The notes beneath the pieces were generated by a model. The model was not told the origin of the DNA. It was given only the letters and a program-made list of their open reading frames with translations, and ran no database searches. Both the position numbers and the translations under genes were made by a program. Shown here piece by piece: positions 35,707 to 45,260 of a stretch of 64,000 nucleotides of DNA. The DNA lies in NCBI GenBank assembly GCA_902624095.1, contig CACNWB010000009.1, forward strand, positions 1 to 64,000, read 5' to 3'. Position 1 is the stretch's first letter, and each line of letters starts with the position of its first letter. The DNA is from an uncultured PS1 clade bacterium (GTDB taxonomy: Bacteria; Pseudomonadota; Alphaproteobacteria; RS24).

Positions 35707-35886
35707 TCAGTCTTTGGGTTCTATCACCTGTCGACCGCGATACATGCCGCTTTTAAGGTCAATATGATGCGGACGGTGCAACTCCCCGCTGTCGGGATTT
35801 TCCACATAAGTTGGGTTAGACAGTGCATCGGCTGACCGGCGTCCGCCGCGTCGCGACCGCGATACTTTTCTCTTCGGTACGGCCAT
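35707..35886 (-). CDS. rpmF: Ribosomal protein bL32
   Basis: 59 residues, the normal size. It starts [20 protein letters not shown] and continues with [18 protein letters not shown] and MYRGRQV, the typical alphaproteobacterial bL32 pattern without zinc cysteines. It belongs to the large ribosomal subunit. A GGAGG sequence lies nine bases before the start. It is a separate transcription unit, converging with pabC and downstream of the YliI-like gene on the same strand. Confidence 0.95.
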   Translation of the reverse strand: MAVPKRKVSRSRRGGRRSADALSNPTYVENPDSGELHRPHHIDLKSGMYRGRQVIEPKD

Positions 35887-35935
35887 TTTCGATACCTCCA
35901 GATAAATACTGACGCGTTATACGCTATGGGGCGAT

Positions 35936-35958
35936 GGGCGTCCACCCCCCGGACGCCC
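35936..35958. terminator. Strong hairpin between rpmF and the YliI-like gene
   Basis: GGGCGTCC (35936-35943) and GGACGCCC (35951-35958) form a perfect eight-base stem with a seven-base loop, 13 bases after the YliI-like stop codon. On the plus strand it is followed by AAATTTTT, on the minus strand by no T-run. It could end or protect the 3' end of the dehydrogenase mRNA. Confidence 0.5.
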
Positions 35959-35971
35959 AAATTTTTGAAAC

Positions 35972-37093
35972 TTAGCGGTTGGTCGCCCGCACGCGCCAAA
36001 CCCGCCCGTTGCCCGCGCCCGTGCCTTCCGACAGAATGTATAATGCACCATCGGGGCCAGTCCGAATGTCGCGCAGTCTTTCGCCAATCTCGTCAAAGAG
36101 GATTTGTTTCGCGCCGGACACCCGACCATCCATATCGACACGGATTACATGGTTGAAAACCAGCGAGGTCATGAAAATATCGCCGTCCCAGTCCGGAAAT
36201 GCGCCCCCGCGATAGACCGTCATTCCACTGGGGCCGAATGAAGGGTCCCAATATTCCAAGGGCTGTTCCATACCCTCATGAGAGGTATAGGGCGAAATAC
36301 GCAGGCCCGAATAATCAATGCCATAGGTGATTGCCGGCCAGCCATAGTTTTTCGCAGGCTCGATAATGTTCAGTTCATCTCCCCCGCGCGGTCCGTGCTC
36401 GGTTTGGAAAACGGTATCGGTCTCCGCATCATAAATAATGCTTTGCGCATTGCGGTGCCCGTATGACCAAACCTCTGGCAGAGCGGCTGGGTCATCCACG
36501 TAAGGATTGTCAGCAGGAACTTTACCAGTCTCGGATACACGCACGATTGTGCCAATATGATTTGCACGGTTTTGCGCGTCTTCGCGAAAATCAAACCCAT
36601 CTCCGACCGTGACCAGAAGGGTATTATCAGGCAAAAAAGTCATCCGGCCGCCGTAATGTGCAGGCGTATCTCTAGTGGGGGCTGCCTCAAAGACGGTTTC
36701 AACATCTTCCAAAACCGTTCCCTCAAAGCGCCCACGTATTACACGCAGCGTATTGGCATCCCGGTCCCCAACAGCCAGCGACAGATAGACAATATTATTG
36801 GTCGGAAAATCCGGATGCAGGAGAATATCCATTAGTCCGCCCTGCCCTGCATAATAAATTTCAGGTACCCCTGCCACTGGTTGCGCCTGAAGTTCACCTT
36901 CGCGGATCAACCGCAATTGCCCCGATAATTCGGTAACCAACATGTCGCCATCTGGCAAAAACGCAATGCCCCATGGCATGTCGAGGCCATTGACCAACTC
37001 TTCCAAAATATAGTTGACTGCTGATGCGGGCTGGGCAGCGAAGCCAATCAGACCTGCCCAGCCAATAAAGGCGAGTTTGATTGCAAATTTCAT
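35972..37093 (-). CDS. PQQ-dependent aldose sugar dehydrogenase-like protein (YliI type)
   Basis: 373 residues. A Sec signal peptide of about 25 residues (ending QPASA) sends it to the periplasm. The body is a six-bladed beta-propeller of the soluble glucose/sorbosone dehydrogenase family: LDMPWGIAFLPDGDMLVTE, GQGGLMDILLHPDF, GGRMTFLPD, EVWSYGHRNAQS, EHGPRGGDELN, and GPDGALYILS. The glycine-rich and His/Arg segments fit PQQ and calcium sites. It oxidises aldose sugars or other polyols with an unknown electron acceptor. No pqq synthesis genes lie in the window. The start at 37093 fits a signal peptide better than 37126. Confidence 0.85.
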   Translation of the reverse strand: MKFAIKLAFIGWAGLIGFAAQPASAVNYILEELVNGLDMPWGIAFLPDGDMLVTELSGQLRLIREGELQAQPVAGVPEIYYAGQGGLMDILLHPDFPTNNIVYLSLAVGDRDANTLRVIRGRFEGTVLEDVETVFEAAPTRDTPAHYGGRMTFLPDNTLLVTVGDGFDFREDAQNRANHIGTIVRVSETGKVPADNPYVDDPAALPEVWSYGHRNAQSIIYDAETDTVFQTEHGPRGGDELNIIEPAKNYGWPAITYGIDYSGLRISPYTSHEGMEQPLEYWDPSFGPSGMTVYRGGAFPDWDGDIFMTSLVFNHVIRVDMDGRVSGAKQILFDEIGERLRDIRTGPDGALYILSEGTGAGNGRVWRVRATNR

Positions 37094-37199
37094 AATTATT
37101 TTCCCAGTGTCATGGAGCGGTATCATAACCGCCTGCCCACAATCATTGCAACAAAAGGACTATGGCGGCTATAGTCTAGCTCTATTTGGAGAGTTCAGC

Positions 37200-37652
37200 A
37201 TGAAATCGATTTTACCCCGCAGCCGGACCGTGCTTTCCTTCATTGTGGGCTGGGCCATACTGATCTTCCTTTTCATCCTGACAGCCACGCAATTTAATCT
37301 AGCTGAAATAGCCGCGCTTGGACTCAATATACCATTCACAGATCGTCTAGCTACGACAGCAGGAGACCTAGTGGCTGGCGTCCCTTTGATCGCAGCAATA
37401 TTTGGAGTTGGATTTCTCATCGCCATGCCGATCACCAGCATTATTGCGCGCTGGGTCAAAATTTTGCCGCATGCGACTTACGCACTGGGAGGGTTTGCCA
37501 GCGTGGCCGTCACCCTGTTCACATTAAAGACGTTGGTAGCGATTACGCCAATTGGCGCGGCGCGCGATATTGACGGCTTTATCGCTTTATGCCTGTCGGG
37601 TGCCGTAGCGGGCTATGTCTATTCGACGCTCAAAGCGCGCGGGCAGAACTAG
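37200..37652 (+). CDS. Hypothetical membrane protein, four segments
   Basis: 150 residues with hydrophobic stretches near 12-32, 58-80, 90-112 and 124-143. I do not recognise the family. Charged residues are few. GGAGAG lies about six bases before the ATG, which supports it as a real gene. It is divergent from the YliI-like gene (106 bases apart) and overlaps the end of malate synthase by four bases. Function unknown. Confidence 0.65.
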   Translation: MKSILPRSRTVLSFIVGWAILIFLFILTATQFNLAEIAALGLNIPFTDRLATTAGDLVAGVPLIAAIFGVGFLIAMPITSIIARWVKILPHATYALGGFASVAVTLFTLKTLVAITPIGAARDIDGFIALCLSGAVAGYVYSTLKARGQN

Positions 37653-39820
37653 TCGCGCGCCTTATATTCCAGCCGACGCGCATGCAAAATCGGCTCGGTA
37701 TAGCCGCTAGGCTGTTCGCGCCCCTTGAAAATTAAATCGCAAGCCGCGGCAAAGGCGATAGACCCGTCGAAATTTTCTGCCATTGGCGTATAGGCCGGAT
37801 CATCTCCATTTTGCCCGTCCACCACCAGCGCCATGCGTTTCATCGTCTTCATGACCTGATCTTCGCTACAAATACCATGGTGCAACCAATTGGCAATATG
37901 CTGGCTCGAAATTCGCAATGTTGCGCGGTCTTCCATCAAACCGATATCATGAATATCGGGCACTTTCGAGCACCCTACACCCTGGTCAATCCAACGCACC
38001 ACATAACCCAAAATACCTTGCGCATTATTGTCCAATTCCTGTTGAACATCTTCCGGGCTCCATTGCGGATGAGTTTCGACCGGCATGGTCAAGATTGTGT
38101 CCAGTGGCGCGCGTTGCCGCGCTTTCAAATCATTCTGCACGGCTTCCACATCCACACGGTGATAGTGAATGGCGTGAACTGTGGCCGCCGTTGGTGAGGG
38201 CGCCCACGCACAATCGGCACCGGCGCGAGGCTGGCCTATTTTCTGCTCCAACATATCGGCCATCAAATCGGGCATGGCCCACATGCCCTTGCCAATCTGC
38301 GCACGCCCCTGCAGGCCGCACGCCAGACCGATATCAACATTCCAGTCTTCATAGGCGTTGAGCCAGCCCGTCGCCTTCATTTCCGCTTTTCGGATCATCG
38401 GACCCATTTCCATCGAGGTATGAATCTCATCGCCCGTGCGATCGAGAAAACCAGTATTGATGAAAATCACCCGCTGTTTGGCCGCACGAATACATTCTTT
38501 CAGATTGACCGTCGTGCGGCGTTCTTCATCCATAATCCCCATTTTCATGGTTAGGGCCGGCAAGCCAAGTGCTGCCTCCACAGAAGCGAACAGCGTATCG
38601 GTGAAAGCCACTTCCTCGGGCCCGTGCATTTTCGGTTTCACGATATAGACCGACCCGGCAGGACTGTTTTTCAGTGCGGCATCGGCTTTGCCCAAATCAT
38701 GCTTGGCAAGCAACCCGGTTACCAGCGCGTCCATAATGCCTTCGGGCACTTCGTCGCCACGGTCGTCCAGGATCGCGGGATTGGTCATCAGATGCCCGAC
38801 ATTGCGGATCAGCATGGTCGACAGACCGGGTAACGTGAACTGGCCACCCGCCAAATCGTGATAGGTGCGGTTATCGTTCAGCTTGCGCACGATTTCTCGG
38901 CCACCCTTTTTCATCGACACGGAAATGTCGCGTTTCAAAAGCCCGAGCAAATTGCGATAGGCCTCAACCTTGTCTTCACCGTCAACGGCGGCCACACTGT
39001 CTTCGCAATCCATAATTGTAGTAACGGCCGACTCCATCAGGACATCGGCAACATGTGCTGGATCGTCCCTGCCGATATTATGGCCCGCATCGATCATAAT
39101 CTCGACATGCAGGTCGTTATTTTTCAGCAAAATGGCGGAGGGCGCATTGCCTTCGCCTTGAAAGCCTGCACATTTTTCTGGACTAACAAGACTGGCCGAT
39201 CCGCCTACATGGGCGGCTACCAACTCTCCTTCAGCAATCGTGTATCCAGTCACGTCGGCATGCGAAACACCGTCAAGCGGGGCAATTTCGTCAAGCAGTG
39301 CCTTGGCACGGCGTATTACTTCACTGCCACGTGTCGGGTTGTAGCTGCCAACTGGCGCCATTTCGCTGTCTTGGGGAATAATATCCGTGCCGTAAAACGC
39401 ATCATAAAGACTGCCCCAACGGGCATTGGCCGCATTGACCGCAAATCGTGCATTCTTTACTGGCACCACAAGCTGCGGGCCAGCAATTTTTGCAATTTCA
39501 GGGTCAACATTGGCGGTTTCGATCTGGAAATCCGGCCCTTCCGGAACTAGATAGCCGATATCTTCCAAAAATGCACGATAGGCGGGCGCATCGTGCGGTT
39601 GGCCTTTTTGCGCCACATGCCACGCGTCAATCTTAACTTGCAAGTCGTCGCGCTTGGCGAGCAATACTTTGTTCACGTCGCGATGTGTATTGACGACTTC
39701 GGCCGCCGCCGACCAGAAAGCATCGGCCGTCACATCAGTGCCCACAACAGCCTCATTTCCGATGAAATCCGCAAGCTGTGTGTCAATTTGAAGGCCCGCC
39801 AATGTCGTTCTCTGTGTCAT
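37649..39820 (-). CDS. glcB: Malate synthase G
   Basis: 723 residues, the size of isoform G. Signatures include [20 protein letters not shown]-like text (seen as [15 protein letters not shown]), [38 protein letters not shown] and ARGLWAMPD-like [10 protein letters not shown]. It condenses acetyl-CoA or glyoxylate-derived units into malate. With the ethylmalonyl-CoA genes in this window, it is the expected final step that fixes glyoxylate with acetyl-CoA. No isocitrate lyase is visible here. ATG 39820 is the family start; the frame extends to 39856. A putative promoter with an internal palindrome lies upstream. Confidence 0.95.
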   Translation of the reverse strand: MTQRTTLAGLQIDTQLADFIGNEAVVGTDVTADAFWSAAAEVVNTHRDVNKVLLAKRDDLQVKIDAWHVAQKGQPHDAPAYRAFLEDIGYLVPEGPDFQIETANVDPEIAKIAGPQLVVPVKNARFAVNAANARWGSLYDAFYGTDIIPQDSEMAPVGSYNPTRGSEVIRRAKALLDEIAPLDGVSHADVTGYTIAEGELVAAHVGGSASLVSPEKCAGFQGEGNAPSAILLKNNDLHVEIMIDAGHNIGRDDPAHVADVLMESAVTTIMDCEDSVAAVDGEDKVEAYRNLLGLLKRDISVSMKKGGREIVRKLNDNRTYHDLAGGQFTLPGLSTMLIRNVGHLMTNPAILDDRGDEVPEGIMDALVTGLLAKHDLGKADAALKNSPAGSVYIVKPKMHGPEEVAFTDTLFASVEAALGLPALTMKMGIMDEERRTTVNLKECIRAAKQRVIFINTGFLDRTGDEIHTSMEMGPMIRKAEMKATGWLNAYEDWNVDIGLACGLQGRAQIGKGMWAMPDLMADMLEQKIGQPRAGADCAWAPSPTAATVHAIHYHRVDVEAVQNDLKARQRAPLDTILTMPVETHPQWSPEDVQQELDNNAQGILGYVVRWIDQGVGCSKVPDIHDIGLMEDRATLRISSQHIANWLHHGICSEDQVMKTMKRMALVVDGQNGDDPAYTPMAENFDGSIAFAAACDLIFKGREQPSGYTEPILHARRLEYKARD

Positions 39821-40129
39821 TTTGCTCTCCCAATATGAACCCGCCGCAGGCTCCACATTTCAGGGCGGCCCCATTTTCAAAAAAATGGCGGACAGTTCAT
39901 CCGCCGAACCAGTAATTAAATACCTGAAACCAATCAACATTTTATACACCAAAGGTGTCGATCTACAAAACGTCCAACAAGTTTAGCTGGACTATTACGG
40001 CCAGCGGATTGCGCCAGGCCTGCGCTGATTTTTTATTGCACTAATGCATTTTAGGGCTTTTGTTACCTATTTTTGTATGCAATTAATAATTAATATCGTT
40101 CTAAATTGTTTTTCAGTGTGTAGCGCCTT
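39821..40129. other. Non-coding A+T-rich region upstream of glcB and the duplicated membrane protein gene
   Basis: This 309-base stretch separates two divergent genes. It holds the glcB promoter candidate (39941-39968) and turns sharply A+T-rich from about 40020 on. I see no other gene, tRNA or large repeat. Confidence 0.7.
39941..39968 (-). promoter_or_regulatory. Putative glcB promoter with operator-like palindrome in the spacer
   Basis: On the minus strand TTGTAG (39968-39963) and TATAAA (39946-39941) are 16 bases apart, about 120 bases before glcB. The spacer holds the palindrome ACACC-TTT-GGTGT (39946-39958), which touches the -10 box, a classic repressor position. The binding protein is unknown. 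Confidence 0.4.
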
Positions 40130-40558
40130 ATGAAACCTATTTTAATAGCCAGTAAAATAAACACTCTCATTCACTCTTTAAGCAGCTTTGGCTTATCTAT
40201 TATATATACCATAGGTCATATATTCATTTCATGGATATGTGCGACAATAATTTTTAATGTGGATTTTCTTCTCGCTTCAGCAGATGCAATTATAGAGCCA
40301 ATGATTAATGGTTTCTGGTTCTTTGTCCTGCATAAATTTGCTCACAATAAACTGGGGCCCACATTTCTTGCCGTTATTTATACGATTGGCCATTTTAGTA
40401 TTGCTTCACTATGGAGCTACACCTTTTTAGACGTAGCCCTAAATCTCGCTATTTTAGATGCTATTATTGAGCCACTCCTGAATGGTTTTTGGTTCTATGC
40501 CCTTGTACATTACTGGAATTCTCAAGACAGAGATATTCATTTGTTTGCCAAAAATTGA
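40130..40558 (+). CDS. Membrane protein with two tandem DUF2061-like repeats
   Basis: 142 residues. Two copies of a 58-residue unit are plain: IYTIGH at 25-30 and 83-88, DAIIEP at 52-57 and 110-115, NGFWF at 60-64 and 118-122. Each copy has two hydrophobic segments, so four in all. The pattern resembles DUF2061 small membrane proteins, but the match is loose. Base composition is unlike its neighbours: 57 of 180 bases at 40141-40320 are G or C. This and its place beside tRNA-Ser suggest transfer. Function unknown; no SD of note. Confidence 0.65.
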   Translation: MKPILIASKINTLIHSLSSFGLSIIYTIGHIFISWICATIIFNVDFLLASADAIIEPMINGFWFFVLHKFAHNKLGPTFLAVIYTIGHFSIASLWSYTFLDVALNLAILDAIIEPLLNGFWFYALVHYWNSQDRDIHLFAKN

Positions 40559-40629
40559 TATTAAAATTTTATCTAAAAATGAATTAGGTCGGTATTGGGG
40601 CTAGTGGGGTCATTGCCTTTATTTTAAGC

Positions 40630-40655
40630 AATGCTCTAGCATTATTTCCTTTTTT
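40630..40655 (+). terminator. Weak terminator-like hairpin after the DUF2061-like gene
   Basis: AATGC-TCTA-GCATT (40630-40643) forms a five-base stem with a four-base loop, followed by ATTTCC and six T. It is 71 bases past the stop codon. The stem is A+T-rich and short, so function is uncertain. Confidence 0.3.
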
Positions 40656-40733
40656 CATATTGGTCTGAAATGGCAAGCCCGCTTCACCTAAAACATAACT
40701 AGAATTAAATAGAAAAACTCTATTAAGAGGATG

Positions 40734-40823
40734 TGGCGGACAGAGAGGGATTCGAACCCTCGAGACGCGTTAACGCCTACACGCTTTCCAAGCGTGCGCC
40801 TTCAACCACTCGGCCACCTGTCC
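40734..40823 (-). tRNA. tRNA-Ser (anticodon GGA)
   Basis: A 90-base class II tRNA on the minus strand with encoded CCA. The acceptor strands GGACAGG and CTCTGTCC region pair, the anticodon loop TTGGAAA gives GGA (reads UCC/UCU), and a long variable arm is present. The T-arm is GGGTTCGAATCC. Its 5' half is partly duplicated 82 bases upstream (40906-40918). Confidence 0.96.
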
Positions 40824-40905
40824 TCTCGGTCAGCGTGCCAACGCCACCCTGCCCTATCGCAAGGCGGGCTGAGGTTCGCATACGTTCCCCAAGCTATGTT
40901 AGCGC

Positions 40906-40918
40906 CGGCCACCTGTCC
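40906..40918. repeat. 13-base direct repeat of the tRNA-Ser 5' end
   Basis: CGGCCACCTGTCC occurs at 40811-40823 (the 5' end of tRNA-Ser, on the opposite strand) and again at 40906-40918. The flanks differ. It may be a remnant of duplication or recombination at the tRNA gene. Confidence 0.5.
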
Positions 40919-40967
40919 AGAAAAGCGAATATACCTGCCCACCAACTGAAAACAAGCGGTGATGCGC

Positions 40968-42767
40968 CTAATCGTCCATTTTGAGCGCGGAAATAAACGC
41001 GTCCTGGGGAATGTCGACCTTGCCGAACTGACGCATTTTCTTTTTGCCTTCTTTTTGCTTGTCGAGCAGTTTGCGCTTGCGGCTCACATCGCCGCCATAA
41101 CATTTGGCCGTCACATCCTTGCGCAATGCGGCAATGGTTTCGCGCGCGATAATTTTGCCGCCAAGTGCCGCCTGAATGGGAATTTTGAACAAATGCCGCG
41201 GAATCAGATCTTTAAGCCGTTCGCACATGGCCCGCCCACGCATCTCGGCGCGCTCACGATGTACAATGGTCGACAGCGCATCCACCGGTTCAGAATTGAC
41301 GAGAATGGACATTTTAACCAGATCGCCGGTTTTATAATCGCTCAATTGATAATCGAAACTGGCATAACCGCGCGTGGCAGATTTGAGCCGGTCGTAAAAA
41401 TCGAACACTACCTCATTCAACGGCAGGGCATATTCTAGCATGGCGCGCGAGCCGGCATAGCTCAGATTTTTCTGGCGTCCGCGCCGGTCTTCGCAGAGTT
41501 TCAGCACGGCCCCTAAATATTCGTCCGGCACCAAAATCGAAGCATCAATCCACGGCTCGTCGATATGGTCGACCTTTACAACCTCCGGCATATCCGCCGG
41601 ATTGTGCAATTCGATAACTGATCCGTCATGCATATGCAGGTGGTAGACCACTGATGGCGCGGTTGTAATAAGGTCGATATCAAACTCGCGCTCAATGCGC
41701 TCGCGGATAATCTCCAAATGCAAAAGCCCCAGAAAACCACACCGGAAACCAAAACCCAGCGCCGCGCTGGTTTCCATTTCATAGTCGAAACTCGCATCGT
41801 TCAACCGCAGCTTTGCCATGGCTTCGCGCAAATCCTCAAACTGGCTTGAATCCGTGGGAAACAGCCCGCAAAAAACTACAGGCTGGGAAGGCTTGAACCC
41901 GTCCAGAATATCGGCGCACGGCACGCGATCTTCCGTCACCGTATCGCCGACGCGGGTGTCGGCCACTTGTTTGATGGCAGCGGTGAAATAACCGATTTCG
42001 CCGGGGCCAAGCGCGTCTACCGTGTTGCGCTTTGGCCGGAATACGCCCACCTGGTCGACCAAATGCGTGGCGCCGGTCGACATCATGCGGATTTTCTGGC
42101 CCTTTGTCAGTGTGCCATCGATAATCCGCACCAGCACCACCACACCCAGATAAGCGTCATACCAGCTATCGACCAGCATGGCCTTGAGTGGCGCGGCATC
42201 ATCGCCGTCGGGTGCGGGCAGTTGCTTGACAATCGCTTCCAGCACATTGTCGACACCCAGCCCTGTTTTGGCCGAAATATTGACCGCGCCGGACGTGTCG
42301 AGCCCGATGACTTCTTCGATCTGCCCACACACGCGTGGGCAATCCGCCGCTGGCAAATCCACCTTATTCAGTACCGGCACAATCTCGTGATCGACCTCAA
42401 TCGCCTGATAGACATTGGCGAGCGTCTGGGCCTCGACCCCCTGGCTGGCGTCAACCACAAGAAGCGAGCCCTCACACGCCGCCAGCGAGCGGTTAACCTC
42501 ATAGGCAAAATCGACATGGCCGGGCGTATCGATTAGATTGAGCTGGTAGGACTGGCCGTCGGCCGCCTGATAATTGAGCCGAACGGTTTGCGCCTTGATG
42601 GTAATGCCGCGCTCACGCTCGAGCTCCATATTGTCCAGCACCTGTTCCTGCATTTCGCGCGTCGACAACCCGCCAGTCAGTTGTATCAGGCGGTCGGCAA
42701 GCGTAGACTTGCCATGGTCGATGTGCGCGATAATCGCAAAATTACGGATGTTTTTTTGAACTGTCAT
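40968..42767 (-). CDS. lepA: Elongation factor 4 (LepA)
   Basis: 599 residues, standard length. The GTPase G1 motif AHIDHGKST, the G3 DTPGHVDF and the G4 NKVDLPAAD are present, followed by EF-G-like domains and the LepA-specific C-terminal domain (KPGDLVKMS-like [10 protein letters not shown], then [21 protein letters not shown]). LepA binds ribosomes and affects translation under stress or initiation; it is not essential in many bacteria. It follows pheT by 66 bases on the same strand. Confidence 0.97.
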   Translation of the reverse strand: MTVQKNIRNFAIIAHIDHGKSTLADRLIQLTGGLSTREMQEQVLDNMELERERGITIKAQTVRLNYQAADGQSYQLNLIDTPGHVDFAYEVNRSLAACEGSLLVVDASQGVEAQTLANVYQAIEVDHEIVPVLNKVDLPAADCPRVCGQIEEVIGLDTSGAVNISAKTGLGVDNVLEAIVKQLPAPDGDDAAPLKAMLVDSWYDAYLGVVVLVRIIDGTLTKGQKIRMMSTGATHLVDQVGVFRPKRNTVDALGPGEIGYFTAAIKQVADTRVGDTVTEDRVPCADILDGFKPSQPVVFCGLFPTDSSQFEDLREAMAKLRLNDASFDYEMETSAALGFGFRCGFLGLLHLEIIRERIEREFDIDLITTAPSVVYHLHMHDGSVIELHNPADMPEVVKVDHIDEPWIDASILVPDEYLGAVLKLCEDRRGRQKNLSYAGSRAMLEYALPLNEVVFDFYDRLKSATRGYASFDYQLSDYKTGDLVKMSILVNSEPVDALSTIVHRERAEMRGRAMCERLKDLIPRHLFKIPIQAALGGKIIARETIAALRKDVTAKCYGGDVSRKRKLLDKQKEGKKKMRQFGKVDIPQDAFISALKMDD

Positions 42768-42833
42768 AAAAGCGATATATCACTGGCGGGCGTATTCGCC
42801 AATGCGTCAAAATGCAAAGAGAAATGCTGGTGC

Positions 42834-45251
42834 TCAGCCGCGCAGGCGGCCACCTGTGGCCTTGACCACCGCCGCTGTCACTTTTTCACATACGGCTTCG
42901 ATCTCGGCATCAGTCAAAGTCACTTGTGCCGGTTGCATGCTAACCTCAAGTCCGACAGATTTCATGCCCTCGGTCAATTGCCCACCCTCGAACACATCGA
43001 AAACACGCACCAAGGTGATGAGCTTTTTGTCGGTACCGCGCACTGCGCGCACAATATCTGCTGCCGGAATTTGGCTTTCCACCTCAAAGGCAAAATCGCG
43101 CCTTACTATTTGCAGATTGGACAGCGCCAGCGCCGGACGCGCGATGTCACCGCCGGCCTGTTTGGGTGCTTTCGGCTCCGGCACAGTTTCTGGCCACACT
43201 TCGAAAGCAACCATCGGAGTATCAATATCAAAACGCGCCAACAGTGCAGGATGCAATTCGCCAAAAACCGCCATCGGCTCGCGTGGGTTGCGCGCCAAAA
43301 TGCCGGAACGCCCGGGATGGTAACATCCGGCTCCGTTTACCGTATCAGTCGACAAAACCTGCAACGTTTCGGTCTCTACGCCGCAAGCCGCAAGCGCGAC
43401 TTCGGCATCGGCGCGCGCCGCATAAGCGTCAACCGGCCGCGCCGCGGCGGTCCAGGTTTTGACCCCGCCGAGACCAGCGCGCAATCCGGCGGCAGCAAAA
43501 CGCTGCGCGCCTGGTGTCGCGGCTTTAAACTCGTTGCCCAATTCAAACAGATTGATCACCCGTGCGCCGCGATCGGCGTTTTTTTGCGCAGCGACCATCA
43601 GGCCGGGCAAAAGCGACGGGCGCATATGGCTGAGATCGGATGAAATGGGATTGGCAAGCTCCAGCCCCTGCGCCACATCAAATGCGGCGGCGTGTTCTGC
43701 CGATATGAACGACCAAGTAACCGCCTCGACCAGCCCGCGTCCGGCCAGCGCGCGCCGCATCAAACCCGCGCGGCGTTGTGCCAATGTCAGGCTTGGCCGG
43801 ACAATTCCCGCGGCTTGCGGCAAGGGCGTTGCTGGCACTTCGTCCAGCCCGTAAATGCGAACGATTTCTTCGACAATATCGGCTCCTTGTGTGGCGTCAT
43901 CAATATCTGGGCGCCAACTGGGTACATCCACCTGCCAAGGCTTGCCTTTTTTCACTTCGAAGCCCAGTTGGGTTAGGATGGCCTGCATGTCGGCTTCGTC
44001 AATTTCAAGGCCGGTAAGCTGATGCACACGCGCAGGCTCAAAACGCACGGTCTTTTTTTTATCGGGCACCGCGCCAGCCATAACCGGCGCACATATAGTG
44101 CCGCCGCAAATTTCAACAATCATCTGCACGGCCAGATTCAAACCCATTTCGACCGAATGCGTATCAACCCCCCGCTCAAAACGATACCGTGCATCGCTGT
44201 CAATATTGTGGTGACGGCCCGACAGCGCAATCGCCACCGGATCAAACCAAGCGCTTTCGACCAGCACGTTTCTTGTCTGTAGCGTACTGCCCGACGCCAA
44301 ACCGCCCATAATACCGGCCAAACCAAGCACACCCCTTTCATCGGCGATGACGCAATCGGTGGCATTTAGCTCGTAAGTTTCCTCGTTCAGTGCAACGAAA
44401 CTTTCGCCCGCCTTGGCCTGGCGTGCCTGTACCGTGCCGGCAAGCGTGTCGGCGTCATAGACATGAAGCGGACGCCCGCGATCATAGGAAATATAATTGG
44501 TGATATCGACAAGCGCACTGATCGGCTTCAGCCCTATGGCCGTAAGCCGCGCGCGCAACCAGTCGGGGCTCGGCCCGTTTTTGACCCCCTCAATGCGGCA
44601 TCCGGCGAATACCGGACAGCTTTCTCCGCTCACCTCAATCGGGGTGACGCCCTTTTTTTCCGCTTTGATGGGGCGCGTGATATCCTCTTTCAACGTGCCC
44701 AAACCGGCAGCTGCCAGATCGCGGGCTATACCGCGCACGCCCAGACAATCGGGTCGGTTCGGCGTGATGCCAATTTCGATCATCGGGTCATCAAGCCCCA
44801 ATGCTATCGCCGCCGGACTGCCAATGCTCGCACCTGCCTCCAGTTCAATAATGCCGTCATGGTCGTCATTCAGACCAAGTTCGGCGCCTGAACACATCAT
44901 GCCGCGGCTTTCGACACCGCGAATTTTCGCCTTGCCAAGAACCATGCCGCTGGCCGGTATTACCGCACCTTCCTGCGCCAATATACCGACGAGGCCGGCG
45001 CGCGCGTTGGGCGCACCGCATACGAGTTGCTGTTCGCCGCCGCCACTTTTGACCGTGCAGATTTGCAATCGATCGGCTTCCGGATGCGGCGCAGTGGCGA
45101 TAATCTCGGCTACCTCAAAATTGGCGAAGGTTTCCGACGGGTCGACCAGCGCTTCAACTTCCAGCCCGACAAGTGTCAGCTTGTCGGCGATCTCGTCGAG
45201 CGAAGCGGACGTATCGAGATGATCTTTGAGCCAGGAGAGCGTGAATTTCAT
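42834..45251 (-). CDS. pheT: Phenylalanine-tRNA ligase beta subunit
   Basis: 805 residues. The order of domains is standard: N-terminal B1/tRNA-binding OB domain (VAEIIATAPHPEADRLQICTV), B3/4, B5, the catalytic-like core, and the C-terminal anticodon-binding domain ending in EAVCEKVTAAVVKATGGRLRG. It forms the alpha2-beta2 enzyme with PheS and edits Tyr-tRNA(Phe). It lies nine bases after pheS. Confidence 0.97.
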   Translation of the reverse strand: MKFTLSWLKDHLDTSASLDEIADKLTLVGLEVEALVDPSETFANFEVAEIIATAPHPEADRLQICTVKSGGGEQQLVCGAPNARAGLVGILAQEGAVIPASGMVLGKAKIRGVESRGMMCSGAELGLNDDHDGIIELEAGASIGSPAAIALGLDDPMIEIGITPNRPDCLGVRGIARDLAAAGLGTLKEDITRPIKAEKKGVTPIEVSGESCPVFAGCRIEGVKNGPSPDWLRARLTAIGLKPISALVDITNYISYDRGRPLHVYDADTLAGTVQARQAKAGESFVALNEETYELNATDCVIADERGVLGLAGIMGGLASGSTLQTRNVLVESAWFDPVAIALSGRHHNIDSDARYRFERGVDTHSVEMGLNLAVQMIVEICGGTICAPVMAGAVPDKKKTVRFEPARVHQLTGLEIDEADMQAILTQLGFEVKKGKPWQVDVPSWRPDIDDATQGADIVEEIVRIYGLDEVPATPLPQAAGIVRPSLTLAQRRAGLMRRALAGRGLVEAVTWSFISAEHAAAFDVAQGLELANPISSDLSHMRPSLLPGLMVAAQKNADRGARVINLFELGNEFKAATPGAQRFAAAGLRAGLGGVKTWTAAARPVDAYAARADAEVALAACGVETETLQVLSTDTVNGAGCYHPGRSGILARNPREPMAVFGELHPALLARFDIDTPMVAFEVWPETVPEPKAPKQAGGDIARPALALSNLQIVRRDFAFEVESQIPAADIVRAVRGTDKKLITLVRVFDVFEGGQLTEGMKSVGLEVSMQPAQVTLTDAEIEAVCEKVTAAVVKATGGRLRG

Positions 45252-45260
45252 ACCTCTCTC

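Noticed and set aside
38858-39550. 230-codon plus-strand ORF opposite glcB
   Set aside because: It is antisense to malate synthase G, whose sequence is well conserved; no domain is seen in the ORF.
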